NCBI GenBank assembly: GCA_014728035.1
Contig: WJMJ01000079.1
Coordinates: 1-64,000, forward strand
Direction of reading: 5' to 3'
DNA from: Promethearchaeota archaeon
Lineage (GTDB): Archaea > Asgardarchaeota > Thorarchaeia > Thorarchaeales > Thorarchaeaceae
Length of the DNA stretch: 64,000 bases
Under the pieces are notes generated by a model. That model was not told the DNA's origin. It saw nothing but the letters and a program-made list of their open reading frames with translations, and searched no databases. The position numbers were made by a program, and so were the translations under genes. This document shows positions 28,131 through 36,718 of the stretch, in pieces. How positions within the stretch are numbered: the stretch's first letter is position 1; every line of letters begins with the position of its first letter.

Positions 28131-28382
28131 TCACATCCAAATCCAAAATATTGCAGAAATAATAATGATGACCAATAGCAGTATGAGAATCGTCCTGTTT
28201 GCAGCTGATTTTGATACTTCTACAGCAATTTTACTGTGTAAACGTGTTCCTCCACGACTTGCTTCCGATGAAGTTCCACCGTGTAATTGTTTAAGAAACA
28301 AACGGTATTCACAATAGAATTGAATCCTAAGATCGGATACATTTCTAAATGAAGATATTCCTTTTCGATCTGTTTTATTCAC
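28131..28382 (-). CDS. Cas4-like N-terminal part with C-terminal membrane anchor
   Basis: An 83-residue protein. Its first half, VSDLRIQFYCEYRLFLK followed by a G...RGG..LH segment, matches the N-terminus of Cas4-type nucleases (VTDL...C..R....G...H), including the first Fe-S Cys and the conserved His. Its second half is a single transmembrane helix (about residues 62-83) ending at the stop. The downstream gene begins with a transmembrane helix and supplies the rest of the fold. With N-terminus inside, both nuclease halves face the cytoplasm. Start overlaps the MFS stop by 4 bases (ATGA). Confidence 0.6.
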   Translation of the reverse strand: MNKTDRKGISSFRNVSDLRIQFYCEYRLFLKQLHGGTSSEASRGGTRLHSKIAVEVSKSAANRTILILLLVIIIISAIFWIWM

Positions 28383-29605
28383 GAACTTGCACCTTCTTTT
28401 TGTGTGGATATCCCTTGAAAAGGTACACTACTATTTTCGTTGATATATTTGAGAGTTGGAATGCTCAGAATTACGAATATTAGTGGAACAACTAAAGCTA
28501 ACTGCAAATTCCATCCTGGCAAATCTGCAAAGAATCCAGTTAGTACTGGCCCAACTGCCCCACCAAAGAAGGTAAAAATAGCTGAGATACCAAATAGTCT
28601 CCCTTCCATTCCAACCGGAATTATTTTCGCATAGAGTGCTCTAGTAAGAGTAACATTCCCACCTAGTGCAAAACCAGCAACGCATGTAACCGCGATAATT
28701 GGCATTAGCGCACCAAAAATAACAATGCTAGCAAATCCAACTGCCCACACTCCTAAGTTAATCCCTTGAATTCTAACTATTCCATATTTATCTCCTAAAT
28801 GTCCTTGAGCGTATCCCCCAATTATTGCAAAAGGTAATGCTAATCCTACGACAAAAGCAATATTGTCCAATGGAATTAATAGTACCTGATTTGCAATCAA
28901 TGATGCAAAAGTCATAATAGTTGAAATAGCATCCCCCCATAGAATTGAACCTAGCAAGTACATTTTGATTGATGTGTTATCCTTAATCTCATGAAGAATC
29001 TCTGCCAAGTTTGGATTTTCTATTTGGGCTTCCTTCGGTAAATCTTTCAATAACACTGCTGGAATTAGTGCAAATAGGATAAGAAATAATCCAATGAAAA
29101 TCAATGCATGATTTCTTGATGCCAATCTTTCTATTATGACTGCTCCTCCCGCGCCAATTGCACCACCAATATATCCGAATACTATACCAATTCCTGAGAG
29201 CGCCCCCATATTTTTCTCTTCTCCTTCAGATGCTAGGTATGAATTTACTGCAGTCCAACCAGTCTGGATTCCTATTGACATCAGAGTGAACAACAGGACA
29301 AGACCCGAAAGAGAAGTGTTCAATCGCGTCATCATTATTATTGATAGACCTGCAACAAGCACAGAAATCAAAATCAGTATTCTTCTGCAAAAAGAATCTG
29401 AAGGAGCTCTATCTATTAGCAAACCAACTATAGGTGTCCACAACGCAGCGATTGACCCAGTAACCAAAGGTAATACACCAACCAGTGTATTAGTTCCCCC
29501 TGCACCAATAATCATCAAAGGCAAATATAACGCATTTATTGCAAATGCAACAGGTGTTGATGCAAAGTCATAAAATGCCCAGATTATTTTTTCGCGCTGA
29601 CGCAT
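28379..29605 (-). CDS. MFS transporter
   Basis: A 408-residue protein with about twelve hydrophobic segments and a central charged loop, the normal layout for a major facilitator. GLLIDRAPSD after the second helix corresponds to the conserved loop of the N-half. It resembles the UMF1/vacuole-efflux type (WAFYDFASTPVAFAI at the N-terminus), but the substrate is unknown. ATG start. Its stop overlaps the start of the Cas4-like N-part gene, so it heads that operon. Confidence 0.85.
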   Translation of the reverse strand: MRQREKIIWAFYDFASTPVAFAINALYLPLMIIGAGGTNTLVGVLPLVTGSIAALWTPIVGLLIDRAPSDSFCRRILILISVLVAGLSIIMMTRLNTSLSGLVLLFTLMSIGIQTGWTAVNSYLASEGEEKNMGALSGIGIVFGYIGGAIGAGGAVIIERLASRNHALIFIGLFLILFALIPAVLLKDLPKEAQIENPNLAEILHEIKDNTSIKMYLLGSILWGDAISTIMTFASLIANQVLLIPLDNIAFVVGLALPFAIIGGYAQGHLGDKYGIVRIQGINLGVWAVGFASIVIFGALMPIIAVTCVAGFALGGNVTLTRALYAKIIPVGMEGRLFGISAIFTFFGGAVGPVLTGFFADLPGWNLQLALVVPLIFVILSIPTLKYINENSSVPFQGISTQKEGASS

Positions 29606-29764
29606 GAGTTTAAGTCTCCATCACTTTTTCTTCTTATTGTCGATTTTTAATTGCTTTCCAGGGGGGAGAAACGAGAGAGCTTTATTTATATGAGACTAAA
29701 GAGAATTCATAGAATAGCAGACTTCCTCAAGGAGTCAAAGGGGAACCGAACAGGTGAAATAATA

Positions 29765-30187
29765 ATGTCTGATACTGACTATGAAGGAGCCACTGCGGGA
29801 CGAGTACTTGTGTACGATGATAGCGAAACCGTGACCTTTCCAAAGAAGTTCAAGGAAGCAATGGGAACTGAAAGAGGTCTTATGGTTCTCGTGTATAAAG
29901 ATCGCTTAATCAAACTCTTCCCTCTCGAGACCGAAGATGTAAAATTCCTCTCTCTTGAGATTGGCAAACTAACTAATGATTTCTTAACAACACTCTCAAA
30001 GATTTTCAAAGAGAGTGGTCTTGTAGATTTACTATTCTCGACTGGTGTGTGTTTGCGTGGCACTAGATGTTTTTACGAGTGTTACTTCAACCCAAAACAG
30101 CTTAGTACTGATATTGACAGTTTAAGACAGAAACTTGAAGGTCTTAGTGGAGTCAAAAATATCATCATTGAGGATGTTCCAGTATAA
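29765..30187 (+). CDS. AbrB-like N-terminal domain protein
   Basis: I prefer the ATG at 29765, about 8 bases after AGGTGA, over the ORF-track start. The first ~50 residues (RVLVYDDSETVTFPKKFKEAMG followed by strands) look like a SpoVT/AbrB swapped-hairpin DNA-binding fold. The C-terminal ~80 residues contain a helix, a Cys-containing stretch (GVCLRGTRCFYECYF) and a beta-rich end. A transcription-regulator role is inference. It ends at a clear terminator. Confidence 0.55.
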   Translation: MSDTDYEGATAGRVLVYDDSETVTFPKKFKEAMGTERGLMVLVYKDRLIKLFPLETEDVKFLSLEIGKLTNDFLTTLSKIFKESGLVDLLFSTGVCLRGTRCFYECYFNPKQLSTDIDSLRQKLEGLSGVKNIIIEDVPV

Positions 30188-30219
30188 GCTCTAGTACCTT
30201 ATTTTGAAGGAAAGTCTGC

Positions 30220-30250
30220 GGGCGATATTCGCCCCTATCTTTCTTCTTCA
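30220..30250 (+). terminator. Hairpin and T-rich tract
   Basis: Perfect 6-bp stem GGGCGA / TCGCCC with a 3-base loop, followed by CTATCTTTCTTCTT, about 30 bases after the AbrB-like gene. Confidence 0.55.
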
Positions 30251-30341
30251 GCATGTCGAAAGATATTTCTAAAAACCACCTCTGAAAATTCCAAGGGATT
30301 CATACTATCGTTCACTAAGAAGAATAACAGAGGATTCGGAT

Positions 30342-30980
30342 ATGCAAGAGATTGTGCAAATTATTACAGATCTTATTTATCAGGGTTATCTTGGTCTGTT
30401 TATTGCTTGTTTTATCATTAACATGATACCTTTCCTATCCCCCTCCAATATGGTTCTCGCTGGTGTTGCTTCGTTATTAGTTCCTTCAATGCATTGGGTT
30501 CCTATTGGTATAATTGTTGCAATCTCTGCGACTATTGCAAAATCTATTCATTATTATGTAGTACGTGGTTCTCGAATGGTTCTCTCAGAAGAGAGAGTTC
30601 AGATGTTGGAGAAAGAGAAGGAACGGGTTGAAAAATATGGAGCTTTAGCTCTATTCATCGCTGCTGCTTCTCCAGTTCCCGATGATCCACTAATCGTTTA
30701 TGTTGGTCTCACCAAATATAATTTCGGAAAATTCCTAATTAGTTATTTTGTAGGAAAAGTGGCAGTAACACTTGCAGGAGCATTAATTGGGTATTCAATT
30801 GGTTCATATTTCGAATCAGCTCCAATTGTAATCGCATCGATTGCATTGACCGCTCTTATTACTGGTATTCTATTCAAACGGAAAACTGAAGATGAAGAAT
30901 CAGACATGTTGCAAGATTACGTTGAATCTGCGACACAACCTCAGTCTAAAGATTCCAAACAAGATTTGGAATATGAATGA
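30342..30980 (+). CDS. DedA/VTT-like membrane protein
   Basis: Small membrane protein (212 residues) with four to five hydrophobic segments. The central stretch, ALFIAAASPVPDDPLIVYVGLTKYNFGKFLISYFVGK, has the pattern of the VTT/DedA (SNARE-associated) domain: a hydrophobic helix, Pro-x-Pro, a Gly-rich turn and a second helix. DedA proteins are thought to act in lipid scrambling or proton-coupled transport. The C-terminus is charged. Monocistronic, on the plus strand. Confidence 0.65.
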   Translation: MQEIVQIITDLIYQGYLGLFIACFIINMIPFLSPSNMVLAGVASLLVPSMHWVPIGIIVAISATIAKSIHYYVVRGSRMVLSEERVQMLEKEKERVEKYGALALFIAAASPVPDDPLIVYVGLTKYNFGKFLISYFVGKVAVTLAGALIGYSIGSYFESAPIVIASIALTALITGILFKRKTEDEESDMLQDYVESATQPQSKDSKQDLEYE

Positions 30981-31049
30981 AAACAAGAAATGTTCACGGT
31001 TCGTAACTCTTAAGAACCTTACAAGATTCATTTCCTCAGATGGTGTTTT

Positions 31050-31445
31050 ATGACTGGAACTAGCACAACTGAAGTCACTTGTGTCAAATGCAAACGAGTT
31101 TATGAAACAGAAGTCATTGACCACATTGACCTTTCAGAAGATCGCGAACTCATCAGAAAAATAAAATCCGGAAAAGCGAATCGGGTGCAGTGTCCAAAGT
31201 GCAAAAAAGTCATGTATCTTGATCGCAGCTTTGTGATAAATTTCGAACCTCAGAATCTAATTGTTCTATTTGACCCTCATTTGAAGAATAAAGCAGATAT
31301 TGATAATATCATGAGGAGTTATGAAAGTATAATTAGCTTCAATGAGATTTTCGTAGAAGTAGGAGCTGAGACAGAATTTAAAGTGATAAGCGACCTCAAG
31401 AAATTGAAATCACTTATCACTAATTATGCTAAGTTGTATATGTGA
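31050..31445 (+). CDS. CpXC-type zinc-ribbon protein
   Basis: A 131-residue protein with two CxxC pairs (CVKC near residue 11 and CPKC near residue 50), spaced like the CpXC domain, which binds zinc. The C-terminal 70 residues have a mixed alpha/beta pattern. Function unknown. ATG start, with an A/T-rich region and TATA-like ACTCTTAAG upstream. Confidence 0.65.
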   Translation: MTGTSTTEVTCVKCKRVYETEVIDHIDLSEDRELIRKIKSGKANRVQCPKCKKVMYLDRSFVINFEPQNLIVLFDPHLKNKADIDNIMRSYESIISFNEIFVEVGAETEFKVISDLKKLKSLITNYAKLYM

Positions 31446-31447
31446 TC

Positions 31448-32515
31448 TCAGAGTTTTCTCTTTCCCAATAGGAATTCTTCAACCCATCTCTCTGCACGGT
31501 ACATTGTAGTGGGTGTTGGAGGCATTTTGAATCCGTAAGCTGATATCGATTCTAATGCACCTCCTATCCCTCTTTTTAGGGCTAGTTTAGTTCCACGAAT
31601 GGCATCCATGAGGATTGGTCCAGCGTTAGGACCATCAGTGACCTCCATTCGAATATCAATTTTTATTGGCGCTCCACCAAATTGTCTTCCATGAATGTAG
31701 AAATACGAATCTCTTGCATTGTCCATGAACGGTACAAAGTCAGATGATCCTGCTACCAGTGGTGCATCATAAGGAAGATCCTGGCTTATCGCCCCACTCT
31801 TTACACCCCTTTTTCTCATTCGCCCTCGATAATGTGAGTCCAGCGATTCTGCTCCACCTCCAACATCCAACTGGTAACTTTTGTCAACTTTTACCCCGCG
31901 TGCAACTAGTAACTGCAGAATATTTCTGTGAAGAACAGTTGATCCAAGTTGGTCCTGAATATCATCTCCGACCAATGGGATTCCTTTTTCTTCAAATTTC
32001 TTTGCCCATTCTGGGTCAGAAGCAATTCTAATTGGCACTCCATTTATGAAAGCTATACCTGCATCAAGACATGCTTGTGCATAGAATTTTGTTGCTTCCT
32101 CTGCAGAACCTGGAAGAAGACAAATTCCCATTTCTGCACCAGAATCTTTCAGAATTTTACCTACATCCTCCTCAGATTCTTTTGAGACCTTAGCTAAGAC
32201 CTGAAGCTTCTCATCAACTCCATCTTTGATTGGACCCTTTGAAACCTTCAATCCCATCTTTCCAATTTTTGCAAAACGCATTACATTGTTGGGGTCTGCA
32301 AAGATTGCTTCAGATAAATCTACTCCAACTTTGCCTTCAACAACGTCAAAGGCAGCAACGAACTTGATATCTTCAACATGATATCCTGCAAAATCTGGGT
32401 GATTAAGTCCTATACTGTCGTCTCCCGCTCGTGTGTTCTTATAGTATTCCACTCCCTGGATGAGAGCGCTAGCGCAATTTCCTATACCAAATAATGCTAC
32501 CTTTATTCCGTTCAA
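31448..32515 (-). CDS. ino1: 1L-myo-inositol-1-phosphate synthase
   Basis: NAD-dependent isomerase converting glucose-6-phosphate to inositol-1-phosphate, used for archaetidylinositol lipids and as an osmolyte precursor. FGIGNCASALIQG is the Rossmann NAD loop near the N-terminus; the NHPDFAGYHVEDIKF segment, the GDDIQDQLGSTVLHR stretch and the SLDSHYRGRMRKRG segment are typical. The ORF-track start at 32551 is less likely than the TTG at 32515, 7 bases after AGAGGT, giving 355 residues. Monocistronic; an untranslated region with a structured RNA lies upstream. Confidence 0.9.
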   Translation of the reverse strand: MNGIKVALFGIGNCASALIQGVEYYKNTRAGDDSIGLNHPDFAGYHVEDIKFVAAFDVVEGKVGVDLSEAIFADPNNVMRFAKIGKMGLKVSKGPIKDGVDEKLQVLAKVSKESEEDVGKILKDSGAEMGICLLPGSAEEATKFYAQACLDAGIAFINGVPIRIASDPEWAKKFEEKGIPLVGDDIQDQLGSTVLHRNILQLLVARGVKVDKSYQLDVGGGAESLDSHYRGRMRKRGVKSGAISQDLPYDAPLVAGSSDFVPFMDNARDSYFYIHGRQFGGAPIKIDIRMEVTDGPNAGPILMDAIRGTKLALKRGIGGALESISAYGFKMPPTPTTMYRAERWVEEFLLGKRKL

Positions 32516-32748
32516 TTGTATAACCTCTTTTATGATAGAGGAATCTAACAAATTGACGATGGCACATCTTTTAAAGTTTTATGACCATAGAATAGTCGAG
32601 TTATCAAGTAATCTCCAATTACACCGTCAACTGTAGAATTCTTGTATGAGCTAATATCATTGAATATGTTGTACTGGTTAATTGATATTTTTAGCTAATT
32701 GATTGTGGATAGCTAACACTTATAGAGATATGATTCCATACTATACAT

Positions 32749-32963
32749 GGACGCACGGATGATCCCGTTGCTCTTCATATCGTTCAATGAATGATATGAC
32801 CGATTTGCAGAAGTCTATGTGAATGTCCTGGATGGAGATTTACCTCTCACCTGATGGTTCAGAGAAGGATGGCAGCAAGTTGGTAACGAGCCTTTACGTT
32901 CATAATGAGGGTGGACCTCAAGTCCATAAATGGACTACCAAGTTTGTGGGATTGCCTGCGTCC
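32749..32963 (+). ncRNA. Structured non-coding RNA candidate, class unknown
   Basis: The ends pair over 7 bases (GGACGCA at 32749 with TGCGTCC at 32957-32963), continued by CCC/GGG pairing, so about 215 bases form one closed structure. Inside are a TCATATC / GATATGA hairpin, a GTT-GGT-AAC hairpin, and a perfect AGTCCAT / ATGGACT hairpin. A TATA-like TTATAG lies about 27 bases upstream of the 5' end and CTCTTTTTG follows the 3' end, supporting transcription on the plus strand. No long ORF. The end-pairing is like RNase P or SRP RNA, but I do not see the diagnostic motifs of either. Confidence 0.55.
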
Positions 32964-33001
32964 TCTTTTTGTTGAAATGCAATTTCTAAAAAATGATATA
33001 T

Positions 33002-33025
33002 GATGCACCGAAAATACAGTGCATC
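33002..33025 (-). terminator. Hairpin ending the GlcD/GlcF/SCP2 operon
   Basis: GATGCAC / GTGCATC stem with a 10-base loop. On the minus strand it follows the GlcF-like stop and is succeeded by ATATATCATTTTTTAG. Confidence 0.5.
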
Positions 33026-33032
33026 GTTTCTT

Positions 33033-34193
33033 CTATTCTAGACTCTTGGCTAAAAGGTCAACCACATCGACAACACCAATGCTGCTTTCGGCCATCTTCT
33101 TCCCAGAAAGTAGGTTATTTTCACAAAAAGGACAAGCTGTCGCAATGATGGATGCACCAGTGTCTTCTGCTGAACGTATTCTATCCGCACCTATTTTTTT
33201 CGAGAGTTCTGAATCGTATGAACGTAGGCCTCCACCTGCTCCACAGCAAATAGCAGTTTCACGAATTGTGTCCATCTCAACAAGCTCAACGCCAGGTATA
33301 GCTTTGAGAACTTCTCTTGGACTATCATAAACACCAAGTTCTCTACCCATGTGACACGGGTCGTGATATGTAACTGTCACATTCTCAATCTCTTTTGGTT
33401 GCAATTTCCCTGTTTTGATTAATTCTTCTGCGTATTCCAAAATATGCAAGGTTTCAGGGAGTTCAATATCAAATCGTTCCGGGTAATCTTTGCGAAGCGT
33501 TTTCAAACACCCTGCACAGGAAACAATGATTTTTTCAGCTCCTGATTCTTTAATTGATTGTTCTACTTTCTCTGCGTTTCTCTTTGCTTCATCAACTTTT
33601 CCAGTTCTGATCATAACCGAGCCACAACAAGGTTCATCCTCTAGTATTGCAAAATCTACGTTACTAGCTTTAAGGATGGTAGCTGTATGTCTAGCTGCTG
33701 CTGGCAAGCGCATTCCTGCTGTACAACCGACGTAATAGAGAATCTTTCCAGTTTTAGGAACACTAAATCCTAATTCTTCAATCCATCTTCTTTTTTCTGA
33801 ATTATCCTCAGAATATGGATTATCATTAATGAGGATTTTTTCAGTTAGGCTATCACGGATTTCGTTTGGGATGTCACTTAGCACCTGTCTGACCTGTTCT
33901 AGACTCTCAGCAGGATTGAATTCAGCAGCACAAATCTGAGTGCAGTTCCCACAAAGTGTGCATTGAAACAATGATTCCGCATTTTCAGGAGTCTTATCAA
34001 GCTCACCATTCAATAGAGCAAGGGCCACCTGAATTTTGCCACGCATAAAACTGGTTTCAAATCCGCTGGAATTCTTCCAAACCGGACAAATACCATCAAA
34101 TCCTTTAGCCTCATACACTGCATTTCTGCAAATACCACATCTTCTGCATTGCAAAAGTTCTTCCTTAAGATATTCTAGGTCTATCTCAGTCAT
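33033..34193 (-). CDS. GlcF/HdrD-like Fe-S protein
   Basis: Iron-sulfur electron-transfer subunit, 386 residues. Two ferredoxin-type clusters at the N-terminus (CRRCGICRNAVY..., then CTLCGNCTQIC) are followed by two CCG domains (CCGS and CCGAGG) like those of heterodisulfide reductase HdrB/HdrD and glycolate oxidase GlcF. It probably takes electrons from the GlcD-like flavoprotein encoded just upstream (1 base gap) and passes them to quinone, ferredoxin or another acceptor. The true acceptor is not visible. Confidence 0.87.
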   Translation of the reverse strand: MTEIDLEYLKEELLQCRRCGICRNAVYEAKGFDGICPVWKNSSGFETSFMRGKIQVALALLNGELDKTPENAESLFQCTLCGNCTQICAAEFNPAESLEQVRQVLSDIPNEIRDSLTEKILINDNPYSEDNSEKRRWIEELGFSVPKTGKILYYVGCTAGMRLPAAARHTATILKASNVDFAILEDEPCCGSVMIRTGKVDEAKRNAEKVEQSIKESGAEKIIVSCAGCLKTLRKDYPERFDIELPETLHILEYAEELIKTGKLQPKEIENVTVTYHDPCHMGRELGVYDSPREVLKAIPGVELVEMDTIRETAICCGAGGGLRSYDSELSKKIGADRIRSAEDTGASIIATACPFCENNLLSGKKMAESSIGVVDVVDLLAKSLE

Positions 34194-34194
34194 C

Positions 34195-35601
34195 TCAAAG
34201 ACCTCCTAATACTCCAGGATTCATTATTCCATTTGGATCAAGTGTTCTCTTCAAAGACTCAATAAACTTCAAGTAATCCTTCATCTCTTCAACACCCTCA
34301 ATCCAATATGGTGCCAATTTGAATGGTACTGCACCAGTTTTGAATAACCTCTTTGACAATTCCACATGAGCTTTCTTCACTTTCTCCTCTTCTTCTTTAT
34401 CTGTTGGATCAAAATAGAGATGCGGATAGAAATTGTAACTGGCATGGCCTGTTTGGAAACCAGCAGTATGACCTAAGAGTCCGTATTCATCCATTACTTC
34501 CCAAATTGCTTTAATTGAGGCATGCCAATTTGATGGAGTTTGATGATGGTATAGTATTCTCCAGTGCCATCCGTGAGCATATGATGATCTGGCAAATGTA
34601 CGCATTCTATCATCCCATTCACCTCTAGGTAGTTGAGATATTCCAATAACATGCCCTTCCAGCTCTTTACAGATTTTTGAGGCTATGACAACATCTGATT
34701 CCAATTGGTCTTTTCTAATTCTTCCAATGGTCATTGATACTGTATAAGCAGGCCATTCATGCTCAGGAATTTCATATTCCTCTCCCAACATATCCATGAA
34801 AAAGTTCAGAATTCTGCCTTCATATATTGACGCAAATACTGTATTAACATCGTTCTCTTTCAATTCGATGAGAAACTTTTCAGCTTGTTCAGATGAATCA
34901 AAACCATATGTTTCATAGTGAAAATGTTTCATACGTCTCTTGATTTTCATTGATACATTTGTTATTATACCTAGGCTACCCAAAGAACCGATGAAGAGTC
35001 CAGTCACATCTGGCCCAAAAGCATATCTAAGAAAGGGACCTGGTGCATCTGGGTTTGCTTCTGAGCCTGTCTGAATTATTGTTCCGTCTGGCAATACAAC
35101 TTCTAATCCAAGAACAAGTTCAGCAATACATCCTTCTGATGAAGAGCCCGGACCAGCTCCATTTACTGCAACATTTCCAACTATAGTACATACTAATGAC
35201 GATTCAGGATAAACTGGCAACCACAAGTTGTGTTTGTTTAGATATTTATCAAGCATTCCAAAGGTCACTCCAGCTCCGACCTTAATGGACCTAAGATCTT
35301 CAAATAGCTCGATATCATCCAATCTCATTAGCTCTACAACAATGCTGCCTTTCTTTGGTATAACTTCACCTTGAAGGCTTGAACCTCCTGACCTTGCAAC
35401 CACTGGTATTTTGTGTCTATTTGCAAGTTTTAGTATAGCTGCTACTTGTTCAGTATTCGCTGGTCTCACAACTGCATCTGGTAATACCGAGTCATATCCT
35501 GTTGATGCAGAAGCTGAATATGTAAGCAGAACATCGGGACGTGTTGAAACATAATCTGTTCCTACTATCTCGATTAACTCCGAAATAACTTTTCCATCCA
35601 C
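34195..35601 (-). CDS. GlcD-like FAD-linked oxidase
   Basis: FAD-binding (PCMH-type) dehydrogenase of 468 residues, related to D-lactate, glycolate and 2-hydroxyacid dehydrogenases. The FAD-binding segment (VVARSGGSSLQGEVIPKKGSIVV region) and the C-terminal FAD-oxidase domain are visible, with the NPGVLGG end. Substrate probably a 2-hydroxyacid, not certain. GTG start directly after AAGGAGGT. Same operon as the SCP2 gene (upstream) and the GlcF-like gene (downstream). Confidence 0.87.
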   Translation of the reverse strand: MDGKVISELIEIVGTDYVSTRPDVLLTYSASASTGYDSVLPDAVVRPANTEQVAAILKLANRHKIPVVARSGGSSLQGEVIPKKGSIVVELMRLDDIELFEDLRSIKVGAGVTFGMLDKYLNKHNLWLPVYPESSLVCTIVGNVAVNGAGPGSSSEGCIAELVLGLEVVLPDGTIIQTGSEANPDAPGPFLRYAFGPDVTGLFIGSLGSLGIITNVSMKIKRRMKHFHYETYGFDSSEQAEKFLIELKENDVNTVFASIYEGRILNFFMDMLGEEYEIPEHEWPAYTVSMTIGRIRKDQLESDVVIASKICKELEGHVIGISQLPRGEWDDRMRTFARSSYAHGWHWRILYHHQTPSNWHASIKAIWEVMDEYGLLGHTAGFQTGHASYNFYPHLYFDPTDKEEEEKVKKAHVELSKRLFKTGAVPFKLAPYWIEGVEEMKDYLKFIESLKRTLDPNGIMNPGVLGGL

Positions 35602-35619
35602 ATGGAAACCTCCTTTTAC

Positions 35620-35946
35620 CTAGAAAATGTGACGAATCTTCATTAAATCGCTGGCGGATCCCTTGACCTTAAGCTTTCGTCGAAGTAATGCTGAAGCTGC
35701 ACTCATCTCTTCAAGGAATAGCTTTCTAATTGTTTTTTCATCACTTTTAATTCGCATATCTGGGTTGTCTATTGGACCTTCATCCACCATTATAGTATTA
35801 TCTTTGACAGTGAAGTGGAATTTCTCCCCACTTTTGAGAGTGAGTAATGCTACTCGTTCCCAACCATCGATAGCTTTGATTGTTTCCTCTCGTTCCAGTC
35901 CGATAGTTATTCTTTCTCTCATTAATTCAAGAAGTTCTTGGCTCAT
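35620..35946 (-). CDS. SCP2 sterol-carrier domain protein
   Basis: A 108-residue single-domain protein with the SCP2 pattern: alternating strands WERVALLTLKSGEKFHFTV, VDEGPIDNPDMRIKSDE and helix AASALLRRKLKVKGSASDL. SCP2 proteins bind lipids or hydrophobic ligands in a tunnel. It is the first gene of the operon with the GlcD/GlcF-like pair, hinting that the oxidised substrate may be a hydrophobic acid, which is inference. Confidence 0.78.
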   Translation of the reverse strand: MSQELLELMRERITIGLEREETIKAIDGWERVALLTLKSGEKFHFTVKDNTIMVDEGPIDNPDMRIKSDEKTIRKLFLEEMSAASALLRRKLKVKGSASDLMKIRHIF

Positions 35947-36114
35947 TATGGTATCACCTTGTGAATGCCAAACCTTGCATTGGAGGTTTTAGTTGTTTTG
36001 CTATGAACTGATAAAGATTCGACATTTGCCGAATTATTTCATCTATGGTATATCTTTTTTATTAGAGCCATAATAACAGTGATAAGAGCTTGATAGATTT
36101 CCAGAGTGAGCTAA

Positions 36115-36654
36115 ATGGCATCACATGATACTACCGAAGAGCGTCCAGATGAGTTAGAAGTTGAATTGAGTGAATGGTCAAAGGCCGATAGTCTAAAAGA
36201 GTCCATTCATATGTTTATTTCTCATCACCCTCCTTCACTCTATAGTCATTGTCTCCGAGTACAGGTATTAGGTCGGTCAATCTATTTTTGTGGTCGGTGT
36301 ACGGGAATTTATGGTGGGCTTGGATTGGGAATTCTTGGACTAGTCATGCTGAATATTCAATTAACTCCAGACTGGCTTTGGTTTCTTGTAGCTCTTGTGT
36401 TTGGTCATGCAACAGTTGTAGACTGGATGAGTCAAAGATTAACCCCAAGAAAAACAACTAATTTGATCCGTGCTTCAACTGGTTTTTTGAGTGGGTTGGG
36501 GTTAGCTATCGTTTTCCTTCTTGCTAATCTTTTCTTCATGCTGGCAGCCTTAGCTGTAATGAGTGCATCAATTGGTATTGTTAGTATTCTTGAAAACAGG
36601 ATGAAGTCGAACTCTGAGAAAACGCAGTTCCAAGAACCTGAAATCCTAGAATAG
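36115..36654 (+). CDS. DUF2085 family membrane protein
   Basis: A 179-residue membrane protein. The segment SHCLRVQVLGRSIYFCGRCTGIYGGLGLG shows the DUF2085 pattern (C.H..R....CxRCxGxYxG) and lies before three hydrophobic helices. Function unknown in any organism that I know of; the Cys pair suggests a metal site or redox role. ATG start; A/T-rich promoter region upstream. Confidence 0.78.
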   Translation: MASHDTTEERPDELEVELSEWSKADSLKESIHMFISHHPPSLYSHCLRVQVLGRSIYFCGRCTGIYGGLGLGILGLVMLNIQLTPDWLWFLVALVFGHATVVDWMSQRLTPRKTTNLIRASTGFLSGLGLAIVFLLANLFFMLAALAVMSASIGIVSILENRMKSNSEKTQFQEPEILE

Positions 36655-36718
36655 GTACAATTTTGAAGTATAGTAAAAGATTTTATCATAAAACCTGTCG
36701 AAACTCTTGTGAGTCGCA

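Larger units (their letters stand above)
32516..33032. other. Gene-free stretch of about 500 bases with a structured RNA
   Basis: Between ino1 (minus strand) and the GlcF-like gene (minus strand) no coding frame is supported. The first ~200 bases are A/T-rich with TATA-like elements for both ino1 and the RNA. From 32749 to 32963 lies a structured RNA candidate. At 33002-33025 a hairpin terminates the GlcF operon. Confidence 0.7.

Noticed and set aside
32749-32963. Assigning the structured RNA to RNase P or SRP
   Set aside because: The CR-I GAGGAAAGUC motif of RNase P and the SRP helix-8 GGAA...AGCA pattern were looked for and not found convincingly.
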